IMG/VR virus record: IMGVR_UViG_3300025133_000237
Span: 1 to 42,599 of that record
DNA: 42,599 nucleotides
Source: a virus
Strand: one strand, 5' to 3'
Part shown: positions 34,988 to 42,265 of the stretch, piece by piece
Position numbering within the stretch: position 1 is the first letter of the stretch
Layout: every line of letters starts with the position of its first letter
Position numbers and translations under genes: made by a program
The notes under the pieces: generated by a model
Told to the model about the DNA's origin: nothing
The model's input: the letters and a program-made list of their open reading frames with translations, nothing else
Database searches by the model: none

Positions 34988-37270
34988 TTACAGAGTTTGT
35001 ATTGAATTATCTTTCATCCATTTCTCTAGTTTCTCAACGGCCATATTAAATATTCTACTTCTATTAGTTTCCATGCCATGGTTTTTAAAATATTCTTTCA
35101 TCATATAATATGCAGGTTCCACTGATTCTTTATTAGCAACTAAATCTTCAACATATTTACTAACTTCAAGTGCAGCTTCAGCAGCTGCTATTGTGAATGC
35201 AGTTCCACCTGTTAAATCGTGCCAATACATATCAGTTAATTTATAGCCTACTTCACCTACTTCCTTTTTTCTTGCAGCAGTATTAAACTTATTATCTCCC
35301 ATTTGGTTTAACCAAAAAGACATATAGTTTGCTTCCTTATTATATACTTTATCTAAAAATCCACCAGCAACTAGCTCTTTCATTTTAACTCCAATATACT
35401 TAGGGTATTTAATCTTTCCAAATTCTTTGATAAACTTATCATATTCATAAGTACCAAAATATTCATTAATGGTTTTAATATAAGTATTGCTTTTAGAAGA
35501 TTCTGTAAATCCTCTTTCTTTAGCATCATTTTCTACCCATTCTTTATCTTTAGACGAAAGCTTTTTAAAATCTTTATCAAATCTGTGGTGTGCAATTAAT
35601 TGATGAACATCTTTTAATTCAGTTCCTTCGTTAACTACAACTCCTCTTTTCTTTAAGATCTTTTCAATTTCTTGATAAGCCTTCTTGTAATCTGATTTTG
35701 GATATTGCATCCCTTTAGCATAATATGCATAGCCATCAAGAGCGCCACTATACATTGCTTTTAATTCATCATCTGACATTTTATCATTAAATACAAAAGG
35801 TCCAACAAAAGCTTCTGGTAAAGGTATTGAATCTTCATATCTTAGCTTCTTATACAATTGGTTAGATAAAATATAATTATCTGCAAAATCTTCTAGCTCT
35901 TTTTCACTACCAAATCTATAACCACCTTTATCAATATCATGTCCTTTATAGTAAAGGTTGTAATGAGCACCTCTTGAATCCTCTTTGGTTTTAAGAAAAA
36001 CTATCTCGTCATTACCAATATGTTTCTTTGGCATTTTAGCTTCAGTAATTACTGATTCTAAAACTTTACCATTCTTTTCAATAGCAGCTAAAGTATCAGG
36101 CATTGATGTAATCATTATGCCTTTAAATGTTGGTGTATCGAAATACTTTGGGCCTTGCGATGATCTACTTGCGTATTTGTTCTTTAAAGAAAAATGGTCT
36201 GCAAATACTCCACCTGGTAAATTATATATGATCGTCCCTTTAGGTAGCTTTACATTTACAAAGCCTCCGATCTTAGCACCATCAACGTCTTTCTTTAATT
36301 CATATTTTCTATCTTCTAAAGAATCAATTGTTCTTCCGCTTGTACCGGAAATCATAGATCTTTTAATTTCATGAATGTGTGTAACGTGTTTCATTTGTAT
36401 TGACTCTTTCATAGCGTCTATTTCTTTTGATTTTTCAATTGCCCAATCAACACCTTCGTCTCCACCCCAAATTAGCCATGCAACATAGCCTCTATCTTTC
36501 CATGGAGTTTCTTTTAATTCAGGTTTGATTGATGAGTTTTTTCTGTGTCTATTGAATGCTGACATTCTTTTAACTGTATCTGTACTAAGGTTTTCACCTT
36601 TAGCTAGTTGATGAGCTCTTGCCCAACCTACTGGAGTTCCAGCATCGACTTCGTCTCTACCATACTTCTCTTTCCAGTCAATTGCCTTTTGAGCATTCTT
36701 CTTTGCAGCAGCAGGATAGTCATTCCAAGTATCTTCTCCAATAGCTTCTAGAATCTCCCAAGATTCTTTAAGATCCATACTAAGTTCTTTACTTATTTTC
36801 TTTAGATCTTTATCATTACCATAGAATACTTTAACAAAATGAGGACCTGAATCTACCATTTTACCAGGAACATATTTATTTTCATAATCAAATCTAACAA
36901 ACCTATCACCTCTTCTGGTTATAGAGTAAGTTATATCTAATATAGTATGTGGATTTGATAGTTTTTCCTTTGCATTTTTTAAATCATCCTTATCTACGGA
37001 CTCTAATAGATCTTCTCTATCTAATTGTTTGTAAACTTCTTTTCTAGTTTTATCCATCTTCTTTACGTATTCTTTATCATCATTCTGATTAAAGGCTACT
37101 TGTTGGCTTAACGACCCACTAATTCTTTTCATATCACCCTTTCTAGTTTTAATTAACCATGCTGCTAGATCTTTAGGACTTAGGTCTCTAAATTTACCAT
37201 CAGCTTCAGGAGCATCAGAATTATGCCATTTAAGCTTTCCCTTTTCAGTAAGAGTTTGAATATACTTCAT
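34988..37270 (-). CDS. Large multidomain protein with WGGDEG-type domain
   Basis: A 760-residue protein, Lys-rich and mostly helical. It begins MKYIQTLTEKGKLKWHNSDA. Residues about 180-285 form a distinct unit (AAAKKNAQKAIDWKEKYG; VGWARAHQLAKGENLSTDTV; KRMSAFNRHRK; YVAWLIWGGDEGVDWAIEKS). I recognise this as a module seen in other phage head or virion proteins, but I cannot name it. Residues about 305-400 are beta-rich, and the last 300 residues are helical (LVAGGFLDKVYNKEANYMSF). A virion-internal protein or ejected protein is possible. Activity cannot be stated from the motifs seen. Confidence 0.55.
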   Translation of the reverse strand: MKYIQTLTEKGKLKWHNSDAPEADGKFRDLSPKDLAAWLIKTRKGDMKRISGSLSQQVAFNQNDDKEYVKKMDKTRKEVYKQLDREDLLESVDKDDLKNAKEKLSNPHTILDITYSITRRGDRFVRFDYENKYVPGKMVDSGPHFVKVFYGNDKDLKKISKELSMDLKESWEILEAIGEDTWNDYPAAAKKNAQKAIDWKEKYGRDEVDAGTPVGWARAHQLAKGENLSTDTVKRMSAFNRHRKNSSIKPELKETPWKDRGYVAWLIWGGDEGVDWAIEKSKEIDAMKESIQMKHVTHIHEIKRSMISGTSGRTIDSLEDRKYELKKDVDGAKIGGFVNVKLPKGTIIYNLPGGVFADHFSLKNKYASRSSQGPKYFDTPTFKGIMITSMPDTLAAIEKNGKVLESVITEAKMPKKHIGNDEIVFLKTKEDSRGAHYNLYYKGHDIDKGGYRFGSEKELEDFADNYILSNQLYKKLRYEDSIPLPEAFVGPFVFNDKMSDDELKAMYSGALDGYAYYAKGMQYPKSDYKKAYQEIEKILKKRGVVVNEGTELKDVHQLIAHHRFDKDFKKLSSKDKEWVENDAKERGFTESSKSNTYIKTINEYFGTYEYDKFIKEFGKIKYPKYIGVKMKELVAGGFLDKVYNKEANYMSFWLNQMGDNKFNTAARKKEVGEVGYKLTDMYWHDLTGGTAFTIAAAEAALEVSKYVEDLVANKESVEPAYYMMKEYFKNHGMETNRSRIFNMAVEKLEKWMKDNSIQTL

Positions 37271-37304
37271 AGCTTATTTATCACTCTAATTTTTTTTATA
37301 TGGT

Positions 37305-38318
37305 TCATAGCTTAAACCCTAGGTGTTTTGCGCGTGCAGTCCATTTTACTAGAACTTCGGCTCTTTCTTTACTATTTATCTCTCCCATCTCTTCTTTTGA
37401 GTCTAGGTATCTATTAACAGCGTCAATTGTCTTCTCTTTACGCTTCTTAGCCTCAAATCTTAAACCTTGTAAATTTGCATCCACTTCTTTTGGTAAGAGT
37501 AAATAATGCATCTTTGGTAACATACCCATGTCAATCATAGATCTCATCATATCATCTGGTTCATTAGGTTTACCCTTCCTATAATTACCAATATCAATAC
37601 CATCTTGAGTAATGTGTTCGATCTCATGTCTTAGGACATCTGCTAATAGAAAGTAAATTTCTGACCAATAGGTAGGTAACCATTCAGGATTACAAGCAAA
37701 GTCTACATTAATAAACGGATCTTGCCAATCACCTTCGTCATCTTCATCCCTACCATCAGCTCCAGTAGAGTTTAGGACTTCAAATCCTTTACCTTTAAAA
37801 TAGATAGAGCAATTTAAGTCAAATGTTAGTTCTGGATTTTGTACTTCAAATGAGTAGCTAGAAGACTTCTTACCTTTCTCAAAATCTAAGACCCACTGTT
37901 TAAAACAATCACCTAATAATTTATTAGAGATAGAATCTAGTTTTGTATATCTTTCAAATACTCTAGACTCCATAACAAATTTATTATGTTCTAATACAAA
38001 AGCGCCTGCAGTCTTTTCACCAAGCCTCAACATTCTCGCTGCTCTAGAATAACCATCTAATAATTGACCTTTATATACAACCAACTCTTGGTATAGGTCA
38101 TCACCACTAACTTCATACTCATCATAGCGCTCTTCGCCAGATTTATAGTACTCTTTAAAGTCTTTATCTTTTAGTAGATCTTTTAGTTTAATAGACTTAT
38201 TCTTCCAGCCATTATTGGGTAGAATATACTTGCTAATAAAATAATCAGGCACATCAGATTCTTGTGGCGTGATATACTCAATGTGGTCAGCGACCTCTTT
38301 TCCTGTGAATGTATTCAT
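37305..38318 (-). CDS. Fusion of ParB-like and HEIEH zincin domains
   Basis: A 337-residue protein. Residues about 75-110 (YQELVVYKGQLLDGYSRAAR, then MLRLGEKTAGAFVLEH) resemble the core of ParB/sulfiredoxin-like domains, where the DGhxR segment binds nucleotide. Residues 231-235 are HEIEH in ADVLRHEIEHITQDGID, a zincin signature, and Glu278 (LLPKEVDANLQGLR) is a good third ligand. An Asp/Glu-rich loop lies between (ADGRDEDDEGDWQD). I do not know this pairing as a named family. It starts immediately after a terminator and promoter-like box and precedes the 760-residue gene. Confidence 0.6.
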   Translation of the reverse strand: MNTFTGKEVADHIEYITPQESDVPDYFISKYILPNNGWKNKSIKLKDLLKDKDFKEYYKSGEERYDEYEVSGDDLYQELVVYKGQLLDGYSRAARMLRLGEKTAGAFVLEHNKFVMESRVFERYTKLDSISNKLLGDCFKQWVLDFEKGKKSSSYSFEVQNPELTFDLNCSIYFKGKGFEVLNSTGADGRDEDDEGDWQDPFINVDFACNPEWLPTYWSEIYFLLADVLRHEIEHITQDGIDIGNYRKGKPNEPDDMMRSMIDMGMLPKMHYLLLPKEVDANLQGLRFEAKKRKEKTIDAVNRYLDSKEEMGEINSKERAEVLVKWTARAKHLGFKL

Positions 38319-38319
38319 T

Positions 38320-38330
38320 TATTATATATC
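38320..38330 (-). promoter_or_regulatory. Late-promoter-like box GATATATAATA
   Basis: The minus strand reads GATATATAATA between the T-run of the terminator and the ATG at 38318, leaving one base before the start codon. If used as a -10 element, the mRNA would be leaderless or begin inside the gene. Confidence 0.4.
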
Positions 38331-38366
38331 AAACAAAAAAAGGGACCCAAAAAATATGGGTCCCTT
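38331..38366 (-). terminator. Intrinsic terminator
   Basis: A 10-bp GC-containing stem (AAGGGACCCA pairs with TGGGTCCCTT at 38340-38349 and 38357-38366) with a 7-base loop is followed on the minus strand by TTTTTTGTTTG. It ends the transcript that covers the 82-residue gene and its upstream neighbours. Confidence 0.85.
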
Positions 38367-38398
38367 GCTCCTTAGTTGTTATTGTCTAGCCTAAATAA

Positions 38399-38647
38399 TT
38401 AACTGTTTACGGAGCCATCTGTTGCAACATTGCTATCTCCTTCTCCTGTTCGGATAAAGATTTCATCTAACGTTTCTAAGCAATCGTTAGCATTAGCAAC
38501 TTGTTCTACGAGTTTTGCCATTTCTTCGATGACTTGCGGATGTTCACCAATTCCAGCAGAATTCTTTACGTATACTTCAAGTGTTGCAATTGCTTCTAGC
38601 TTTTCAGCTTGGTACCTTGCTCTAAGAGCATCTACTTTTAAATCCAT
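38399..38647 (-). CDS. Small unknown helical protein
   Basis: An 82-residue acidic protein predicted to be two long helices (LRARYQAEKLEAIATLEVYV; VIEEMAKLVEQVANANDCLE) with a flexible Ser/Asp/Gly tail. No family is recognised. It lies 3 bases after the membrane protein gene and is the last gene before a strong terminator. It may be an accessory protein that pairs with a partner by coiled coil. Confidence 0.65.
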   Translation of the reverse strand: MDLKVDALRARYQAEKLEAIATLEVYVKNSAGIGEHPQVIEEMAKLVEQVANANDCLETLDEIFIRTGEGDSNVATDGSVNS

Positions 38648-38650
38648 ATT

Positions 38651-38842
38651 TTAATTTAATTTAATTTCATTAATAATACTTTGTATTCCAGTAAAAATAA
38701 CTCCAAATCCTAGTACGTTCCAAAATTGAGGTTCGCCTATGTAAAGAAAAGAAGCTAACATCCATAGTATTCCTAGTACATAGAAATATTGTTGGCCAAA
38801 AACTTTAAGGATTATTTTAACTGTGTTGAAGATTTTTTTCAT
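38651..38842 (-). CDS. Small membrane protein, two transmembrane helices
   Basis: A 63-residue protein with a basic start (MKKIFNTVKIILKVF) and two hydrophobic stretches (YFYVLGILWMLASFLYIG and FWNVLGFGVIFTGIQSII). The short Gly-Glu-Pro loop between them suggests a hairpin in the inner membrane. It lies 19 bases after uvsE. Small phage proteins of this shape serve as holins, antiholins, spanin parts or superinfection-exclusion factors, but none of these can be chosen here. Confidence 0.65.
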   Translation of the reverse strand: MKKIFNTVKIILKVFGQQYFYVLGILWMLASFLYIGEPQFWNVLGFGVIFTGIQSIINEIKLN

Positions 38843-38861
38843 AATGATAATTATTTAATGG

Positions 38862-39785
38862 TTATACTAATTGTGTTGCGAATTGTTTCACATATTTTTG
38901 AACTGCTCGTTCTTTAGCTTTAGCCTCGAGTTCGATATCGAGATCAAGACCAAAGTCATTGATTGGTTCATATATGTAATCGGCGTGAGCCCTTGCCATT
39001 ACTGTCGCATCTTCATGAAGTCGTTTACATGAAGAGTAGTGGCATAGTTGTTTAATTCCTTTTGGCCAAGTAGTAGAAGCCAACTTAAGAGCTTCCTCTT
39101 GAGTCAATTCTCCTGGATGGCACCAGTGGTGATGGTAGTCAAATGTAATAGGAATACCAATCTTATTGTGAATACCTACATACAGATCTTCTGTTGCATA
39201 TTGTTTTTGCTTGTCGTCATTCTCAACAACTAGACGTCTACGAACTGAAGCGTCAAGTAGATGGAAGTTATCTACGAATCTTTGCATTGCAACATCTTTA
39301 CCACCTTGTGTAGTATTGACATGAATGTTGATCGCAGCATAAGGAGTACGTGGTAGACCCATTAGGTCAAATATTTCACCATGCTTGTTGAGGTCAGCAA
39401 TAGATTTGGTGACTACGTTTTCATTTTTAGATGCGAGGACATCGAATGGTCCAGGGTGGAATGTAATCCTCTGACCGTACTCCTTAGCTAGATCGCCACA
39501 TTCTTTTAGAATAGTTTTGATAGTTTTGAAATCCTTAAGATCTTCGAACTTATACTCGGACATCCAAGGCATAATATCAGAAGACATACGATATAGTTTA
39601 AGACCATTAGCTTCATTCCATTTAATAATGGTACGTAGATCCCTTACATTTTGTACAATAAGTTCTGAAGCGTAGTCCACACCTTTAGCCATAAAGGTAC
39701 GTTTAATCATAGAACGATTTGTAGTGATTGAAGGCTTTTGCTCTCGAAGAGCCATGTTGATACAACAATATCCGTAATTTGTCAT
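38862..39785 (-). CDS. uvsE: UV damage endonuclease UvsE (UVDE)
   Basis: A 307-residue TIM-barrel endonuclease that nicks DNA 5' of UV photoproducts, starting alternative excision repair. The family opening GYCCIN is present at 5-10, and LKLYRMSSDIMPW at 62-74. Metal-binding candidates are His110 in RITFHPGPFDVL, His155 in INIHVNT, Glu188 in LVVENDDK, Asp216 and His219 in TFDYHHHWCHP, and His249 in LCHYSS, all in the expected order. The length matches bacterial UVDE (about 300 residues). Its presence suggests exposure to sunlight. It is transcribed with small accessory genes. Confidence 0.92.
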   Translation of the reverse strand: MTNYGYCCINMALREQKPSITTNRSMIKRTFMAKGVDYASELIVQNVRDLRTIIKWNEANGLKLYRMSSDIMPWMSEYKFEDLKDFKTIKTILKECGDLAKEYGQRITFHPGPFDVLASKNENVVTKSIADLNKHGEIFDLMGLPRTPYAAINIHVNTTQGGKDVAMQRFVDNFHLLDASVRRRLVVENDDKQKQYATEDLYVGIHNKIGIPITFDYHHHWCHPGELTQEEALKLASTTWPKGIKQLCHYSSCKRLHEDATVMARAHADYIYEPINDFGLDLDIELEAKAKERAVQKYVKQFATQLV

Positions 39786-39812
39786 AAGGCTAGATTTATT
39801 AGTTATAGTAGT

Positions 39813-40400
39813 TTATTGGTAATTGTTCCAGTTTAAGAACTCTCGCCAATCATGTTTTTTAATTAACTTTGTCCAAAGAGCAATATACTTTCTCTCTTTA
39901 GGTTTTAGTATATGTCTTGGTTGTTCAAGTATTAATCTTGGTTGTTTGTTTGGATCGTATAATCGGTTTAATGCAATTGACTTAATATGGAAATAAAGCT
40001 CTCTAGTAGTTCCATCAAACTCTTCCATTTCTTCTTGAATTCTATCTTGTGCAACACCAAACTCTTCTGATAGTTTTTCTCTTAACTTATGAAGTAGTTT
40101 ATGTTCAGCTTCAAGATGAGCTTTCATAATCAAGTTCTGTCTCTTTCGATATTGTTTTCTTTCTGGTTGAATCTGTTCTCGGTAAGACTCTTCTGTCAAC
40201 CAAGGCTTTTCTTTTCTTAGAGCTTTTTCTTTCTGTTCAAAGATTAGTTCTTCTAGCATATACTCTCTACCGAGATTGTCTACCTCATATTCACCGAACT
40301 CAATTCTCTGCTGTAATTCACTAGCAGCTTTGTACAACATTTGCTTAGGCATCTTTCTTGTTGCCCAGAATCTACGCCACCATGTGAATTGTCTACTCAT
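39813..40400 (-). CDS. Unknown charged helical protein
   Basis: A 195-residue protein. The start MSRQFTWWRRFWATRKMPKQ is Arg/Trp-rich, and the rest is strongly charged and helical (LIMKAHLEAEHKLLHKLREK; IQEEMEEFDGTTRELYFH), with probable coiled coil at about 90-135. It overlaps the end of the 77-residue gene by 8 bases and lies 27 bases before uvsE. The family is not recognised. The basic, aromatic N-terminus could bind nucleic acid or membrane. Confidence 0.6.
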   Translation of the reverse strand: MSRQFTWWRRFWATRKMPKQMLYKAASELQQRIEFGEYEVDNLGREYMLEELIFEQKEKALRKEKPWLTEESYREQIQPERKQYRKRQNLIMKAHLEAEHKLLHKLREKLSEEFGVAQDRIQEEMEEFDGTTRELYFHIKSIALNRLYDPNKQPRLILEQPRHILKPKERKYIALWTKLIKKHDWREFLNWNNYQ

Positions 40401-40626
40401 TTGCGTATATGTCTACGTTATTCTCATTCATAATACGATTGAATTCTTCTCTTACCTCTTCAAGTGCATCATATTTCTCTTGACTCATTTCATCAGGAGC
40501 ATATTTGATTTGTGCGCGTAAGTATTGTGCCATCTCCCAACAAACGTGTTTCCAATCACCACCTTTAATGGCATTGTTGAATTCGGGTTGGTCTTCCGGT
40601 AGGGTGAACTCTAAGATGGCTTTCAT
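40393..40626 (-). CDS. Small conserved-type phage protein (MKAILEF...LPEDQ)
   Basis: A 77-residue protein. The pattern MKAILEFTLPEDQPEFNNAI, then WKHVCWEMAQYLRAQIKYAP and an acidic helix (YDALEEVREEFNRIM), is one I recognise as widespread in phages and prophages without a known function. The ATG overlaps the stop of the upstream zincin by 4 bases inside a 21-base repeat that also occurs at two other gene junctions. Confidence 0.7.
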   Translation of the reverse strand: MKAILEFTLPEDQPEFNNAIKGGDWKHVCWEMAQYLRAQIKYAPDEMSQEKYDALEEVREEFNRIMNENNVDIYANE

Positions 40627-40642
40627 TTCTCTTTGGTGTTAA
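40622..40642 (-). repeat. 21-base junction repeat, copy 1 of 3
   Basis: The repeat encodes N-T-K-E-K and a TGA stop for the upstream gene, whose last bases overlap the ATG of the next gene (ATGA). It also carries the A-rich stretch AACACCAAAGAGAA before the ATG. It is identical at 41023-41043 and 41244-41264. Confidence 0.85.
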
Positions 40643-41027
40643 ATCCTTTAATCTCTCTTTCCTCCCACCCAATATATGATTCCAAACATTTCACCATATA
40701 TCTGAATGTAGATGGTTCCATTAGGTACTTGTATTTGTATGCTTCAGTTAATCCAACTATCCATGCATCTAATTCCATATGGAACTTATCAAATTCAGTG
40801 TGATGAAAATCCTTCAGATTGGTACTAATACAATGTCCTAATTCATGGAAGAATGCTGCAATTTCTTCATCCTTGTTATCATATACACCAACCCATATTT
40901 CATCTCTGCCGGCGCAAGCTGATTCGTTTAAGTAAGCATCAGGACCATTTACCTTCCACCACTTATCTCCACGTTCTACTTTGTGAACTATAATCCCGTA
41001 TTGAAGACCTATCTCTTGATAATTCAT
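40623..41027 (-). CDS. Zincin-like metallopeptidase, HELGH motif
   Basis: A 134-residue protein. The zinc signature HELGH lies at 61-65 (IAAFFHELGHCISTNL), and Glu85 in KFHMELDAWIVGLTEAY is placed as the third ligand, as in ImmA/IrrE-type peptidases (E-x-x-A/D-x). The N-terminal part (GRDEIWVGVYDNKDEEI) gives the usual strand and turn before the active helix. It is small for the family and has no DNA-binding domain. A role in host protein cleavage or repressor removal is possible. It is coupled on both sides through the 21-base repeat. Confidence 0.72.
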   Translation of the reverse strand: MNYQEIGLQYGIIVHKVERGDKWWKVNGPDAYLNESACAGRDEIWVGVYDNKDEEIAAFFHELGHCISTNLKDFHHTEFDKFHMELDAWIVGLTEAYKYKYLMEPSTFRYMVKCLESYIGWEEREIKGFNTKEK

Positions 41028-41043
41028 TTCTCTTTGGTGTTAA
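41023..41043 (-). repeat. 21-base junction repeat, copy 2 of 3
   Basis: Identical to copy 1. It joins the 74-residue gene (ending FNTKEK) to the zincin gene, again with an ATGA overlap. The repeat is both the C-terminal coding end of one gene and the translation start region of the next. Confidence 0.85.
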
Positions 41044-41248
41044 AGGTTTTGTAGAAATCTTCAAATGTTCCGTCTCCGTCACATTCATACATACCATCTT
41101 GCCAAGCAGACTCCATCACCTCTTTCTCTTTCTCAAGCATTGATTCTGCTAACTCCACTATCTGTTCAAGCCACATAAATGGTTGCACATCTTCATCTTC
41201 TTGTCTCTTTCTGATTACAGAAATCAACTCTTGCATTGGTGTTTTCAT
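41024..41248 (-). CDS. Small unknown protein, KTP/EKE family
   Basis: A 74-residue acidic helical protein: MKTPMQELISVIRKRQ, then WLEQIVELAESMLEKEKEVM and an Asp/Gly-rich tail ending FNTKEK. It resembles the protein encoded at 41460-41708 in layout (KTP start, helix, EKE or EEK followed by V/I-M). I recognise this layout from other phages and prophages of Bacteroidota. Function is unknown. Confidence 0.65.
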   Translation of the reverse strand: MKTPMQELISVIRKRQEDEDVQPFMWLEQIVELAESMLEKEKEVMESAWQDGMYECDGDGTFEDFYKTFNTKEK

Positions 41249-41264
41249 TTCTCTTTGGTGTTAA
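41244..41264 (-). repeat. 21-base junction repeat, copy 3 of 3
   Basis: Identical core to copies 1 and 2. It joins the 61-residue gene (ending INTKEK) to the 74-residue gene with an ATGA overlap. Beyond the core the flanks diverge within a few bases, which argues for short-range duplication or selection on the junction itself. Confidence 0.85.
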
Positions 41265-41430
41265 TTAGTTCATCAATATCACTTATTGCTAACTCACATT
41301 CGTGTGCTTCAGACTCACCATCTTCTACTTCAGTTACTGCTAGAAAATAAAGGTCTCTAATTTGTTCATTGTGTTCTGGGTATTTTACAGACATGTTTTC
41401 TGCGTATGCTTTTAATTCTTGTAATGTCAT
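41245..41430 (-). CDS. Small acidic unknown protein
   Basis: A 61-residue acidic protein (MTLQELKAYAENMSVKYPEH, then LYFLAVTEVEDGESEAHECE), probably two helices, ending INTKEK inside the junction repeat. It is the first gene of the run joined by the 21-base repeats and starts after an AT-rich leader (TTTTAAACTATAAACTAT). No family is recognised. Confidence 0.6.
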   Translation of the reverse strand: MTLQELKAYAENMSVKYPEHNEQIRDLYFLAVTEVEDGESEAHECELAISDIDELINTKEK

Positions 41431-41459
41431 ATAGTTTATAGTTTAAAATTGGTTAATGT

Positions 41460-41708
41460 TTACGGTCTGAATCTGCCTAAGTGGCTATTGAATTCATCTT
41501 CTTCTATTTTACGCTGACGCTCTGTTGCTTCTCTTGCGTCTGCCCAATCATCTGCAAATTTGCACATAATCTTCTTCTCTTCGTCTAGGAATGTTCTTGC
41601 GATAGCGATTGCATATTCCATACCTTGCCAAACCTCTTTCGGGCTAGACTCTAGTTCATCTTGTAGTGCCTCAATCAAAAGTGAGACTGGTGTTTTTCTC
41701 TTACTCAT
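41460..41708 (-). CDS. Small unknown protein, KTP/EEK family paralogue
   Basis: An 82-residue protein: MSKRKTPVSLLIEALQDELE, a helix (VWQGMEYAIAIARTFLDEEK), then KIMCKFADDWADAREATERQ and a charged tail. The order of elements matches the 74-residue protein at 41024-41248, so the two look like diverged paralogues. Its start overlaps the end of the nuclease-like gene by 8 bases. Function is unknown. Confidence 0.65.
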   Translation of the reverse strand: MSKRKTPVSLLIEALQDELESSPKEVWQGMEYAIAIARTFLDEEKKIMCKFADDWADAREATERQRKIEEDEFNSHLGRFRP

Positions 41709-42222
41709 AAGCTGCTGGTGATGTTAGACCAGAATATGCACAGTATTCTTTTTCACTGTCATAAACTAGTGTTGCGTTAAACGTTTCGATTAATTTCTTC
41801 TCATTAAAACCTGCGTGACCATTGATTGATTTGCCTCCAGTAGCTTTAGCTTCTAGAACAGGCATGATAACATCAGTTGGTACTTCGTAGATTTTCTTGA
41901 TAGTAACTCCATCTCTGACGGCAAAGTACATATTATTCGTTTGCGCGTACTTTTCGATTTTGTTTTTTGATAGCCAATGGAACTGGAAGGTACCAGATTT
42001 ACCCTTGTTTCTCATGTTGATTGCCTTATATTCTGTTGGCGTTTTAGTGGCATCTAAGGCATCGCCACCCTGTGTATTGTTACCATACTCATGGCCTAAA
42101 TGATTTGCCATGAACATCTCTATGAACCTCTCATTATAGAATATATTGTCAAGTCCTAGTTGATCTTTGGCGATCTGTTCTGCCTCTTGCAGAAGTGATT
42201 GTATTTGTTTTATTGCTTCCAT
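41701..42222 (-). CDS. PD-(D/E)XK nuclease-like protein (tentative)
   Basis: A 173-residue protein. Residues 50-70 (TQGGDALDATKTPTEYKAIN) give an acidic position (Asp54 or Asp57) followed by Glu64-x-Lys66, the core of PD-(D/E)XK endonucleases. An N-terminal helix with Glu32 and Glu35 precedes it, and beta strands with aromatic residues follow (SGTFQFHWLSKNKIEKYAQ; NNMYFAVRDGVTIKKIYEVP). This order recalls some type II restriction enzymes. No methyltransferase neighbour is present, so a homing, recombination or host-DNA-degrading role is equally possible. Confidence 0.5.
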   Translation of the reverse strand: MEAIKQIQSLLQEAEQIAKDQLGLDNIFYNERFIEMFMANHLGHEYGNNTQGGDALDATKTPTEYKAINMRNKGKSGTFQFHWLSKNKIEKYAQTNNMYFAVRDGVTIKKIYEVPTDVIMPVLEAKATGGKSINGHAGFNEKKLIETFNATLVYDSEKEYCAYSGLTSPAAYE

Positions 42223-42265
42223 ATTTATATAATTACATGTTTATTTTAAAACTTACATTAAATTC

